Source: Amycolatopsis sp. MtRt-6
GTDB taxonomy: Bacteria; Actinomycetota; Actinomycetes; Mycobacteriales; Pseudonocardiaceae
Assembly: GCF_017308975.1 (NCBI RefSeq)
Contig: NZ_JADWPD010000006.1
Location: 124,001 to 188,000 of the forward strand
Length of the DNA: 64,000 bases
Reading direction: 5' to 3'
The position numbers and the translations under genes are program-made. The notes under the pieces were generated by a model. It worked only from the letters and a program-made list of their open reading frames with translations, made no database searches and was not told the DNA's origin. Position 1 is the stretch's first letter. Each line of letters starts with the position of its first letter. Positions 56,563 to 64,000 of this stretch are shown in pieces.

Positions 56563-57133
56563 ACTGCACCTGACCGGCGAGGAAGCGGCCGACCGGCTGC
56601 TCAGCGAGGACCCGGTGGCGCTGCTCGTCGGCATGCTGCTCGACCAGCAGATGGCGATGGAGGTCGCCTTCATCGGGCCGCGGAAGATCGCCGACCGGAT
56701 GGCCGGCTTCGACGTCCGCAAGATCGCCGAGGCGGACCTCGAGGAGTTCGTCGAGCTCTGCGTGACACCCCCGGCGATCCACCGCTACGGCGGCTCGATG
56801 GCCCGCCGGGTGCACGCGCTCTGCCAGCACATCGTGAAGCACTACGACGGCGACGCCGAGGCGATCTGGACGTCGGGTCGCCCCAAGCCGGACGGCCCGG
56901 AGGTCCTGAAGCGCCTCAAGGCGCTACCGGGCTACGGCGAGCAGAAGGCGAAGATCTTCCTGGCCCTGCTGGGCAAGCAGTACGGCGTCCACCCGAAGGG
57001 CTGGCGCGAGACGGCGGGCGCGTACGGCGACCGCGGGTCGCGCCGGTCGATCGCGGACGTCGTGAGCCCGAAGACGCTGCAGGAGGTCCGGGCGTTCAAG
57101 AGGGCGGAGAAGGCCGCGGCGAAGGCTCAGTAG
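56552..57133 (+). CDS. HhH-GPD-type base-excision DNA repair protein
   Basis: 193 residues from ATG 56552; ATG 56543 gives three more. The helix-hairpin-helix is LKALPGYGEQKAKIFLALLG, and the N-terminal helices (AADRLLSEDPVALLVGMLLD) match the small actinobacterial HhH-GPD proteins. There is no iron-sulfur cluster motif. The lesion is unknown, and the catalytic Asp/Lys cannot be assigned with certainty. It overlaps the previous gene and ends in a 7-bp overlap with the convergent AraC gene. Confidence 0.85.
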   Translation: MTRELHLTGEEAADRLLSEDPVALLVGMLLDQQMAMEVAFIGPRKIADRMAGFDVRKIAEADLEEFVELCVTPPAIHRYGGSMARRVHALCQHIVKHYDGDAEAIWTSGRPKPDGPEVLKRLKALPGYGEQKAKIFLALLGKQYGVHPKGWRETAGAYGDRGSRRSIADVVSPKTLQEVRAFKRAEKAAAKAQ

Positions 57134-57903
57134 CGGCTCGCGTAGCGGGACGGCGTCGTGCCGAGATACCGCTTGAAGTGCCGCGTCAGGTGGGCCTGGT
57201 CGGTGAAGCCCGCCGCGGCCGCGACCTGGGCCGCCGGGGTGCCGTCGAGCAGGAGGCGGCGGGCCCGGTCCACCCGGCGGCCGGTCAGGTAGCGGTGCGG
57301 CGGCAGGCCGAACCTCGCGCCGAAGCAGCGGACCAGGTACGCCGGGTGCGCGCCGAGCGTCTCGCCCGCTTCGGCGAGCGTCAGCGCGTCCGGCAGGCGC
57401 GCGTCCAGGAGATCCCGCAGATCGTCGGCGAGCCCTCGCTTCGGCTCGTGCGGCACCGGGCGGCCGAGGTGCGTGCGCAGCCGGTCGGCCACCAGCACGA
57501 GCCGGCTTTCGGCCTCGAACGCGTCACCCGGCTCGGCGAGGGACTCGTGCAGCTGGTGGATCCGGGTGCGCAGCAGCCCGTCGGCGAGGCTCGGGCGGTC
57601 GACCGCCGCGCCGATGAGGTCGTCGCCCAGCACCGAGGTGTCCAGGTAGAGCACGCGCTTGCGGAAGCCGTGGCTGGTCGCCGCCCGGCCGTCGTGGGCG
57701 ACGTTCGGCGGCAGCAGCGTCACCGCCGGGCCGAGCGCGCCGTGGTGGTGGCGGTCGAGGTCGTAGCGGATGACGCCGTCGTCGACGATCAGCAGCGTCC
57801 ACGTGTCGTGGGTGTGCGGCGGGTACGCGTGCGTGGTGAACCGCGCGTGGAAGACCTCGGCGATCCCCGGGACCGCCGGCCGCCACGCCGCCACCTGCGC
57901 CAT
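57127..57903 (-). CDS. AraC-family transcriptional regulator
   Basis: 258 residues from ATG 57903. The N-terminal cupin-like sensing domain (FHARFTTHAYPPHTHDTWTL, VTLLPPNVAHDG) is followed by two helix-turn-helix units: LTLAEAGETLGAHPAYLVRC and PAAQVAAAAGFTDQAHLTRH, then FKRYLGTTPSRY. It is divergent from a DUF2000 gene, 50 bp between starts, and probably controls it. The ligand is unknown. Confidence 0.92.
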   Translation of the reverse strand: MAQVAAWRPAVPGIAEVFHARFTTHAYPPHTHDTWTLLIVDDGVIRYDLDRHHHGALGPAVTLLPPNVAHDGRAATSHGFRKRVLYLDTSVLGDDLIGAAVDRPSLADGLLRTRIHQLHESLAEPGDAFEAESRLVLVADRLRTHLGRPVPHEPKRGLADDLRDLLDARLPDALTLAEAGETLGAHPAYLVRCFGARFGLPPHRYLTGRRVDRARRLLLDGTPAAQVAAAAGFTDQAHLTRHFKRYLGTTPSRYASRY

Positions 57904-57953
57904 GTCAAGAACGTACAAGACGGGCCGGTGGCCGCCGGGGGAGTCTTCCGCGC

Positions 57954-58367
57954 ATGAGTTCCTTCGACACGAAGATCGCCGTCCTGCTCCGCGACGACCT
58001 GGCGTCCTGGCAGCGGCTCAACGTCACGGCGTTCCTGGTCAGCGGCCTCGCCCACGTGACGCCGGAGCTGATGGGCGAGCCGTACGCCGACGCCGACGGC
58101 ACGGAGTACCTGCCGATGTTCGGCCAGCCGGTGCTGGTGTTCTCGGGCACCGCGGCCGTCCTGACCGCGGCCCACGCCCGCGCGCTCGGCCGCGGCCTCA
58201 AGTTTTCGATCTTCACCGACGAGCTGTTCCACACCGGCAACGACGCCGACAACCGGGCCGCGGTCCGCGCGGTGCCGGGCGAGAAGCTCGCGCTGGCCGG
58301 GATGGCGGTGCACGGGCCGAAGAACGCCGTGGACAAGATCCTCAAGGGCGCGTCGCTGCACCGTTGA
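57954..58367 (+). CDS. DUF2000 family protein
   Basis: 137 residues from ATG 57954. The DUF2000 pattern is clear: KIAVLLRDDLASWQRLNVTA, FLVSGLAHVTPELMGEPYAD, LPMFGQPVLVFSGTAAVL and GLKFSIFTDELFHTGNDADN. The fold is related to peptidyl-tRNA hydrolase 2, but no function is known. It is divergent from an AraC-type regulator that is likely to control it. Confidence 0.85.
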   Translation: MSSFDTKIAVLLRDDLASWQRLNVTAFLVSGLAHVTPELMGEPYADADGTEYLPMFGQPVLVFSGTAAVLTAAHARALGRGLKFSIFTDELFHTGNDADNRAAVRAVPGEKLALAGMAVHGPKNAVDKILKGASLHR

Positions 58368-58452
58368 GTAGAACTGCTCTGTCACCCGGTCGGGGGACCC
58401 TGCCAGCATGATCGGCAGTGCCGCGGAGGGCGGCTCGGACTGGGGAGGTTCC

Positions 58453-58941
58453 GTGAATTCACTTCGTCGTGCGTGCGTGGTCCTGACGGCGGCGGCCGGG
58501 CTGGGCGCGGCGCTCGCGCCGGTCGCCTCGGCGGACTCGCTGCAGACGGTCGCCTACACCTCGGAGGAAGGCGCCTGGCCGCTGCGGGGCAGCGCCCACT
58601 ACGCGGCGCCGGGCGACGAGATCGCCGTCTGGGAGAACAACGGCGTGCTGAAGATCGACGTCCAGTCGGGGCTGAAGGACCTGCGCGTCGAGCTGAGCGC
58701 GCCGGCCGGGGAAACCCTGCACACCGGCACCTACACCGGCGCGCGGTTCCGCGGTCAGAGCGATCCGGCGCTGCCCACGCCGGGCATCTTCGTGGTCAGC
58801 GGCGGCTTCGGGTGCGGCGACGCCTACGCCGACTTCACGATCGACCGCCTCGACGCGTCGGGCGTGGACCTGACGTTCGTCCAGCGCTGCGGCGCCCCGG
58901 ACGCCCCGGCCACCCGCGGCGAGGTGCACTTCACGCGCTGA
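58453..58941 (+). CDS. Secreted protein, unknown function
   Basis: 162 residues from GTG 58453, with GGGGAGG upstream; the longer reading frame from 58408 is less likely. A signal peptide (MNSLRRACVVLTAAAGLGAA, cleaved near ASADS) precedes a beta-rich domain with TSEEGAWPLRGSAHYAAPGD, GGFGCGDAYADFTIDRLDAS and QRCGAP. Two cysteines may form a disulfide. I do not recognise the domain. It precedes a convergent methyltransferase gene by 1 bp. Confidence 0.75.
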   Translation: MNSLRRACVVLTAAAGLGAALAPVASADSLQTVAYTSEEGAWPLRGSAHYAAPGDEIAVWENNGVLKIDVQSGLKDLRVELSAPAGETLHTGTYTGARFRGQSDPALPTPGIFVVSGGFGCGDAYADFTIDRLDASGVDLTFVQRCGAPDAPATRGEVHFTR

Positions 58942-58942
58942 G

Positions 58943-59557
58943 TCACGGAGCCGTCGCGTGCACCAGGAACACGCCGCGCACCCGCTCGCCGTCGTCGACG
59001 GTGAACGTCCGCGCTGAAGCGTCCACGAAGCCCGCCGACGAGGCCAAGGCCGCGGCCTCGGCCTCGTCGTGCGGGAACTCCAGGTCGCCCGGCACCAGCT
59101 GCGCGAACGGTCCCGAGGGCTTGAACCGCGCCCCGGAGACCACCGAGAACGCCAGCCGGCCGCCCGGACGCAGCACGCGCCGCCAGTCCGGGAACGCGGC
59201 GGCCCCGAGGAAGTGCAGCGAGGACGCGCACACGACGACGTCGGCCGAGCCGTCCTCGGCCGGCATCGGCACCGCGGGCGCGACCTGCCAGGTGATCCGC
59301 CGCTCGGGGTCGAGATCCGCCTTGGCCTCGGCGCGCGCGAGCATTTCCGGCGACAGGTCGACGGCCAGCACGCGAGCCGGCTTCAGCCGCAACGCCGCGT
59401 ACGCCGCGAAGCCGGTTCCCGTGGCGACGTCGAGAACCAGCTCCGGGCCTTCCGGCAGGGGCTCGACCAGCGCGTCCGCCACGGCTCGGTGGAAGATGTC
59501 TTCGTCGTAGTGCTCGGCCGTGCCGTCGAAGACGGCGGCCCTCACGTCGTGGTCCAC
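58943..59557 (-). CDS. Class I SAM-dependent methyltransferase
   Basis: 204 residues from GTG 59557. The SAM fold is clear: VLDVATGTGFAAYAALRLKP, VLAVDLSPEMLARAE, DVVVCASSLHFLGAAAFPDW and RVLRPGGRLAFSVVSGARF. The substrate is unknown. It is read towards the secreted protein gene and follows the DUF2203 gene by 9 bp on the same strand, so it may be in its operon. Confidence 0.88.
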   Translation of the reverse strand: MDHDVRAAVFDGTAEHYDEDIFHRAVADALVEPLPEGPELVLDVATGTGFAAYAALRLKPARVLAVDLSPEMLARAEAKADLDPERRITWQVAPAVPMPAEDGSADVVVCASSLHFLGAAAFPDWRRVLRPGGRLAFSVVSGARFKPSGPFAQLVPGDLEFPHDEAEAAALASSAGFVDASARTFTVDDGERVRGVFLVHATAP

Positions 59558-59566
59558 GGCCCCAAC

Positions 59567-59947
59567 CTAACCGGCGCCACCAGCGATTTTCAGCGGACGA
59601 CGACCCGCGAAACCGAGGTCGGCGCGGTGGTACCAGCCCAGGTCGCGGTCGCCTTCGAGCCAGCACAGCAGCACGTCGGTGCCGTCGAGCTCGGCCGGGA
59701 AGTCGACCAGCAGCGGCGCGAATCCCTTGAGCTCGGCGCCGGTGCGCTGCACCGTCGTCATCAGGTCGTCGAGGCGGGCCTGCGCGGCCTTCCACTCGGG
59801 CAGCCCGCCCAGCTCGGTGGCCCGCCCGCCCGGGCGCAGCGACGCCGCGAGCTCGGCGGCGTCGGCGCGGACGCGGACCAGTTCGTCGAGGACCGGCCGC
59901 AGGCGCATCAGTTCGTCGCGGGCCTCGGCCACGGTGAACAGTCCCAT
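59567..59947 (-). CDS. DUF2203 family protein
   Basis: 126 residues from ATG 59947. It has FTVAEARDELMRLRPVLDEL at the start and GAELKGFAPLLVDFP, VLLCWLEGDRDLGWYHRA and DLGFAGRRPL at the end, the DUF2203 pattern of a helical region followed by a compact beta part. The function is unknown. Confidence 0.85.
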   Translation of the reverse strand: MGLFTVAEARDELMRLRPVLDELVRVRADAAELAASLRPGGRATELGGLPEWKAAQARLDDLMTTVQRTGAELKGFAPLLVDFPAELDGTDVLLCWLEGDRDLGWYHRADLGFAGRRPLKIAGGAG

Positions 59948-59972
59948 CCGCCGATGATGCCACCGGCGTGCG

Positions 59973-60491
59973 TCAGGCCTCGCGGCGCCGCCGGACGAGC
60001 GCGTTGGCCAGCCCGCTGCCGACCAGCAGGAAGCCCACACCGAGCAGGCCGCCGATGAAGAGGAAGTCCATGACGCCGTAGGCGATGTCGCTCTTCGGCA
60101 TCAGGTTGACCAGCCGGAACCCCCATTCGGGCACGGACATCGCGGCGACGCCGGGCAGCACGCCGTAGATCAGCCCGCCGAGGATCGGGCCGACCGCCGA
60201 CAGCGCGCCGAGGGCGGCGATGACCAGCAGGAGGATGGCGCCGCCGGCCAGCAGCGCGATGCCCAGCGGGTCGCGGTTGGTGCTCAGCGTGGCCTGGATC
60301 AGCTGCTGCTGGCGCAGGCCGCCCCAGCTCAGCAGGCCCAGCGCGACCGGTGTCAGCAGAAGGCCGCCGAGCGCGCTGACGACGTGCGCGGCACCCCGGC
60401 GGGGACGCTCTTCGAGCACGTCGGCGTCGCCGGAGTCCTGGTAGTCGTTCTCGTACTCGTCGTCGTAGTCGGCGTACCGATGGGTCGACAT
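59973..60491 (-). CDS. Multi-pass membrane protein, unknown function
   Basis: 172 residues from ATG 60491, with GGGAGG upstream. The acidic, Tyr/Asp-rich N-terminus (RYADYDDEYENDYQD) precedes four hydrophobic segments (HVVSALGGLLLTPVALGLL, LGIALLAGGAILLLVIAALG, ILGGLIYGVLPGVAAMS and FLFIGGLLGVGFLLVGSGLA). No known motif is seen. It is divergent from icd, with about 245 bp between starts. Confidence 0.75.
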   Translation of the reverse strand: MSTHRYADYDDEYENDYQDSGDADVLEERPRRGAAHVVSALGGLLLTPVALGLLSWGGLRQQQLIQATLSTNRDPLGIALLAGGAILLLVIAALGALSAVGPILGGLIYGVLPGVAAMSVPEWGFRLVNLMPKSDIAYGVMDFLFIGGLLGVGFLLVGSGLANALVRRRREA

Positions 60492-60736
60492 GCCCGTCAC
60501 CTCCCGCATGATGGATTCACGGGTGGCATCGTGCCCCGGTTCATCCCGGAAAGCGACGGTTGCTCGGCGAGCGGTCGGATCGGCTCGTGCCCGGTGATCC
60601 GCGCCACAAAGGGCGGGGGGAGACTTGATGCCGACCACTACTGGAACCATCCAGCTCCGTCAAGCAGTACGCTTGTACCGCTACCGGCGAGACGTAGAGA
60701 AGAACGCGAAGATCCGCGGAAGGAGCACCGCTGCTC

Positions 60737-61960
60737 ATGGCCAAGATCAAGGTCCAGGGCACCGTCGTCGAACTCGACGGCGATGAGATGACCCGCATTA
60801 TCTGGCAGTTCATCAAGGACAAGCTGATCCACCCGTACCTGGACGTGAACCTGGACTACTACGACCTGGGCATCGAGGAGCGGGACCGCACCGACGACCA
60901 GGTCACCATCGACTCCGCGAACGCCATCAAGAAGCACGGCGTCGGCGTCAAGTGCGCCACGATCACCCCGGACGAGGCGCGGGTCGAGGAGTTCGGCCTC
61001 AAGAAGATGTGGCTGTCCCCGAACGGGACGATCCGCAACATCCTCGGCGGCGTGATCTTCCGCGAGCCGATCGTCATCCAGAACATCCCGCGGCTGGTGC
61101 CGACGTGGACGAAGCCGATCATCATCGGCCGCCACGCCCACGGCGACCAGTACAAGGCGACCAACTTCAAGGTGCCGGGCCCGGGCACGCTGACCATCAG
61201 CTTCACCCCGGAAGACGGGTCGGAGCCGATGGAGTTCCAGGTCGCGAAGTTCCCCGAGGGCGGCGGCGTCGCGATGGGGATGTACAACTACCGCAAGTCG
61301 ATCGAGGACTTCGCGCGCGCGTCGCTGCAGTACGGCCTCGACCGCGGCCTGCCGGTCTACATGTCGACCAAGAACACGATCCTCAAGGCCTACGACGGCC
61401 AGTTCAAGGACGTGTTCCAGGAGATCTTCGACGCCGAGTTCAAGGCCGACTTCGACGCCAAGGGCATCTCCTACGAGCACCGCCTGATCGACGACATGGT
61501 CGCCGCGGCGATGAAGTGGGAGGGCGGCTACGTCTGGGCGTGCAAGAACTACGACGGTGACGTCCAGTCCGACACGGTCGCGCAGGGCTTCGGCTCGCTC
61601 GGCCTGATGACGTCGGTGCTGCGCACGCCGGACGGCCGGACGGTCGAGGCGGAGGCCGCGCACGGCACGGTCACCCGGCACTACCGCCAGCACCAGCAGG
61701 GCAAGCCGACGTCGACGAACCCGATCGCGTCGATCTACGCCTGGACCCGCGGCCTCGAGCACCGCGGCAAGCTGGACGGCAACCAGGAGCTGATCGGCTT
61801 CGCGAACAAGCTGGAGCAGGTCGTCGTCGAGACCGTCGAGAGCGGCCAGATGACGAAGGACCTCGCGCTGCTGATCAGCAAGGACCAGCCGTGGCAGACG
61901 ACCGAGGAGTTCCTCGCGACGCTGGACGACAACCTGGCGAAGAAGATCGCCCAGGGCTGA
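60737..61960 (+). CDS. icd: NADP-dependent isocitrate dehydrogenase (homodimeric type)
   Basis: 407 residues from ATG 60737 with AAGGAG upstream. The sequence matches the eukaryote-like, about 400-residue NADP-IDH subfamily: [60 protein letters not shown] and [20 protein letters not shown]. It converts isocitrate to 2-oxoglutarate, making NADPH, and matches icd1 of M. tuberculosis rather than the larger monomeric Icd2. A terminator follows. Confidence 0.97.
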   Translation: MAKIKVQGTVVELDGDEMTRIIWQFIKDKLIHPYLDVNLDYYDLGIEERDRTDDQVTIDSANAIKKHGVGVKCATITPDEARVEEFGLKKMWLSPNGTIRNILGGVIFREPIVIQNIPRLVPTWTKPIIIGRHAHGDQYKATNFKVPGPGTLTISFTPEDGSEPMEFQVAKFPEGGGVAMGMYNYRKSIEDFARASLQYGLDRGLPVYMSTKNTILKAYDGQFKDVFQEIFDAEFKADFDAKGISYEHRLIDDMVAAAMKWEGGYVWACKNYDGDVQSDTVAQGFGSLGLMTSVLRTPDGRTVEAEAAHGTVTRHYRQHQQGKPTSTNPIASIYAWTRGLEHRGKLDGNQELIGFANKLEQVVVETVESGQMTKDLALLISKDQPWQTTEEFLATLDDNLAKKIAQG

Positions 61961-61974
61961 GTTGTGTTGTGGAC

Positions 61975-62004
61975 GCCCCCTTCCCGGTTCGCCGGGGAGG
62001 GGGC
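61975..62004 (+). terminator. Rho-independent terminator after icd
   Basis: A 13-bp stem (GCCCCCTTCCCGG, 61975-61987, with 61992-62004, one T-G pair), a TTCG loop, then TTT. It begins 14 bp after the icd stop. Confidence 0.88.
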
Positions 62005-62129
62005 TTTCGCATGATCACGCTTGGTGACCTCCGCTGGCGCCTCCGGGTGGTTGCGACGTCCGGCGCTGCCGTCCGGGTAAAGGATTGCCTACCCTTGGCG
62101 GGGGATGGGCTCGCGGGTTGGAGGAAGGC

Positions 62130-62426
62130 ATGTCGAAGAAGACTCTGCTCATCTTGGGCGCCATCGGCCTGGTCATCGTCGTGTACGCCATGAACACGGA
62201 CAAGCAGGCATCGGGGGCGTCGGCCACGGGCTGCAAGGTGACGGTGACGGCGGACGTCCTGAACGCCCGCGAGGCGGCCGACGGAAACGCGAAGATCGTC
62301 GGCAAGTACCTGCGCGACGCCCAGTTCGACGCGATGCCGGGCGTGCAGAACGGCTTCCGCAAGGTGGCCGACGACAAGTGGGTGGCGGCGGAGTTCACCC
62401 AGCCGATGGCCGGCTCGACCTGCTGA
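62130..62426 (+). CDS. Exported SH3-like protein
   Basis: 98 residues from ATG 62130, preceded by GAGGAAGG. The N-terminus (KKTLLILGAIGLVIVVYAM) is a signal or anchor segment, followed by an SH3b-like domain: CKVTVTADVLNAREAADGN, KIVGKYLRDAQFDAMPG and WVAAEFTQPM. The domain suggests cell-wall or protein binding. It ends just before the long non-coding stretch. Confidence 0.75.
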   Translation: MSKKTLLILGAIGLVIVVYAMNTDKQASGASATGCKVTVTADVLNAREAADGNAKIVGKYLRDAQFDAMPGVQNGFRKVADDKWVAAEFTQPMAGSTC

Positions 62427-63141
62427 GGTCTCTCGTTCTTGCTTCTTTGCGTCCTTTGGCGCGCCCGGTTTTTGTCGGTGGTCGGTGGTAGAAGTGACCA
62501 GGTCGAAAACCGCAGGTGGCGGCGTCGGGTCGCCGGGAAGGAGGGCACGTCCGGGGGCGGGCGACAACTGAATCGCGGTGTCTGTGAGGTCTCCAGGGGG
62601 AGTCTCACGGGCCGGATGGCAGACGGGGGCGAGCCTTGGCGCCGGGCGTTCGGACGGGGGTCGGAGCGCGGCTGGGGTCCGCTTGGCCGGGCCGGTGGTG
62701 GCTGTGGGGACAGCGCGCGCCGGAGTTCTGGCTGCGGGGTTGGTTCGCCTGGGTGTTGTCGACGGCGGTCGAGCTGGGTCGGGTTCGGGAGCCGGTTGGT
62801 TGTGCGAGCTTGCCGGCGGGGGCCTGCCGGCGGGTTCCAGGCCGCGCCGGCGGCGGGAGCTGGCTATGGGAGCTGGTTGTGGAGCGCCCGCGGTAGATCG
62901 CAGCACTCGAGCCGGGCTGCGATCGGAAGCCGGCTGCGATCGGAAGCGGGCTGGGGTTGCGAAGCCGGCTTGCGCGGCGCTCGCTGCGTCCGAGCCGAGC
63001 CGAGCCGAGCCGAGCCGAGCCGAGCCGAGCCGAGCCGAGCCGAGCCGAGCCGAGCCGAGCCGAGCCGAGCCGAGCCGAGCCGAGCCGAGCCGAGCCGAGC
63101 CGAGCCGAGCCGAGCCGAGCCGAGCCGAGCCGAGCCGAGCG
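62427..63141. other. 715-bp region without a supported gene
   Basis: It contains the 30-copy CGAGC microsatellite (62991-63140) and, before it, GC-rich sequence with a duplicated GGCTGCGATCGGAAG (about 62917-62948). Open frames exist, but their composition and lack of ribosome sites argue against coding. Confidence 0.6.
62991..63140. repeat. Microsatellite, 30 perfect copies of CGAGC
   Basis: 150 bp with no interruption. It ends 1 bp before the stop codon (63142-63144) of the minus-strand MBL-fold gene, so the microsatellite begins right at that gene's 3' end. The period of 5 keeps all frames open as five-residue repeats (for example SARLG). Confidence 0.95.
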
Positions 63142-63894
63142 TCAGAGCTCGATCGTGAGGTCCTCCTCCGCGACCAGCACCTCGCCACCGAACCGGGCGC
63201 GGGCCTCCTCGGCCGCCGCCGGGCGGTCGGTGCCGGGCCAAAAGTGCGTCAGCAGCAACCGGCGGGCGCCCGCCTGCGCTGCCCAGTGGCCCGCCTCCGC
63301 CGCCGTCATCAGGTAGCGGGGTTCCGGCGGCTGGGTGCGGAGGGTCGCGTCGCAGATGAACAGGTCCGCGTCGCGGCCGAGCTCGGCCAGCGTCGGCGAC
63401 GGTCCCGTGTCGCCCGTGTACGCCACCGTCAGCCCGGGCGCCGTCAAGCGCACGCCGAAGTTCGGCTGGTGGTGCGGCAGCGGGTGCGGCGTCATGCGGA
63501 ACGGCCCGATGTCGGCCGGCTCGGCCAGGTCGCGCACCTCGAACAGCGTCTCCGGGTGCGGCCGGGGCTCCATCGCCTCGAGCCGGCGGACGGTGCCCGG
63601 CGTGCAGTGCAGCGGCAGCCGTGCCGACGGCTCGCCGGCCTGGACCGTGTAGTGCCACGCCCGGCCCAGCGCGCTCACGTCCGCGCAGTGGTCCGGGTGC
63701 TCGTGCGTCACGATCACCGCGTCCGGCAGCCCGTCGCGGCAATGCGCGAACAAGCGCGGCGCCGCTCCGTACCCGAGGTCGAGTACGACGCGAAAACCGT
63801 TGTGCTCCAAGAGAAATCCGGCACACGCGCGACCGGCCTCCGGCCACGCCCCGCAACTGCCCAGCACGGTCAGCCGGCTCACCGCTCCACCCAT
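63142..63894 (-). CDS. MBL-fold metallohydrolase (RNase Z-like)
   Basis: 250 residues from ATG 63894. The metal site is in VIVTHEHPDHCADV (HxHxDH), with later ligands in VAYTGDTGPSPT and LLLTHFWPG. The fold (SRLTVLGSCGAWPEAGRACA at the N-terminus) is of the beta-lactamase/RNase Z type. RNA or small-molecule hydrolysis is likely; the substrate is unknown. The 3' end abuts the CGAGC array. A longer start at 63936 is possible. Confidence 0.87.
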   Translation of the reverse strand: MGGAVSRLTVLGSCGAWPEAGRACAGFLLEHNGFRVVLDLGYGAAPRLFAHCRDGLPDAVIVTHEHPDHCADVSALGRAWHYTVQAGEPSARLPLHCTPGTVRRLEAMEPRPHPETLFEVRDLAEPADIGPFRMTPHPLPHHQPNFGVRLTAPGLTVAYTGDTGPSPTLAELGRDADLFICDATLRTQPPEPRYLMTAAEAGHWAAQAGARRLLLTHFWPGTDRPAAAEEARARFGGEVLVAEEDLTIEL

Positions 63895-63939
63895 GCCCGG
63901 CAGTCTCGCAGAGCGGCCCCGGCAGGTAGCGTGCAACGT

Positions 63940-64000
63940 GTGCTGACCGTCTCCACCGTGAACGTCAACGGCCTCCGCGCCGCCGCCAAAAAGGGCTTCG
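63940..64000 (+). CDS. Exodeoxyribonuclease III (5' end only)
   Basis: Twenty codons from GTG 63940 read VLTVSTVNVNGLRAAAKKGF, the N-terminus of actinobacterial ExoIII/AP endonuclease family proteins (exoA/xthA type). The rest lies beyond the window. Confidence 0.85.
   Translation, partial: MLTVSTVNVNGLRAAAKKGF

Noticed and set aside
62439..63158. A 239-residue plus-strand open frame ending in EPSRA repeats
   Set aside because: It is produced by the CGAGC microsatellite; the rest lacks a ribosome site or any known domain.

Overview
This window comes from a high-GC actinomycete. GTG starts, mycothiol-type enzymes, PspC-coupled two-component genes, DUF397, DUF1707 and DUF1918 genes, and LexA boxes of the TCGAAC-N4-GTTCGA type all fit Pseudonocardiaceae, and Amycolatopsis is my best guess (inference; no search was possible). 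I see no rRNA, tRNA, CRISPR array, transposase or phage module. The window looks like ordinary chromosome with several notable repeats.

Layout. 1-9.4 kb: the end of guaB3, a ChoD-like GMC oxidoreductase, a mycothiol-type isomerase, a flavoprotein oxidase, an ALDH/ADH pair, and guaA. 9.4-13.0 kb: PspC-domain membrane genes divergent from a PspC-histidine kinase and its LuxR regulator. 13.1-21.5 kb: a LysR/EamA pair, an active Ser/Thr kinase coupled to a predicted pseudokinase, and single-pass membrane proteins. 21.6-37.1 kb: a block in the order I recall for M. tuberculosis Rv0948c-Rv0957: chorismate mutase, pcrA, an M23 peptidase, sucC, sucD, a 34-kDa-antigen homologue, perM, purN and purH. 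A LexA-boxed small gene, a large membrane protein and a degenerate cobalamin-type domain are inserted in it. 39.4-46.1 kb: a LexA-controlled mutasome operon (imuA', imuB, an unknown gene, dnaE2) carrying a 504-bp array of 21-bp repeats. 46.1-51.2 kb: a methyltransferase, a VOC protein, a pentapeptide protein, and a 1023-residue protein with a C-terminal TNT (NAD glycohydrolase) domain and a YezG-like N-terminus. 51.4-64 kb: folD, DUF3017, two MFS exporters, small conserved genes, icd, an SH3-like protein, a 150-bp pentanucleotide microsatellite, an MBL-fold hydrolase and the start of an exonuclease III gene.

Functional themes are purine supply (guaB3, guaA, purN, purH, with folD feeding formyl-THF), TCA enzymes (sucCD, icd), and DNA repair and mutagenesis (pcrA, imuA'-imuB-dnaE2, an HhH-GPD protein, exoIII, and a small putative SOS gene). 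The most interesting items are the TNT/YezG fusion, the 21-bp array inside the mutasome operon, the LexA-boxed CxxC gene next to pcrA, the unknown gene between imuB and dnaE2, and a double-hairpin element at 52.6 kb.
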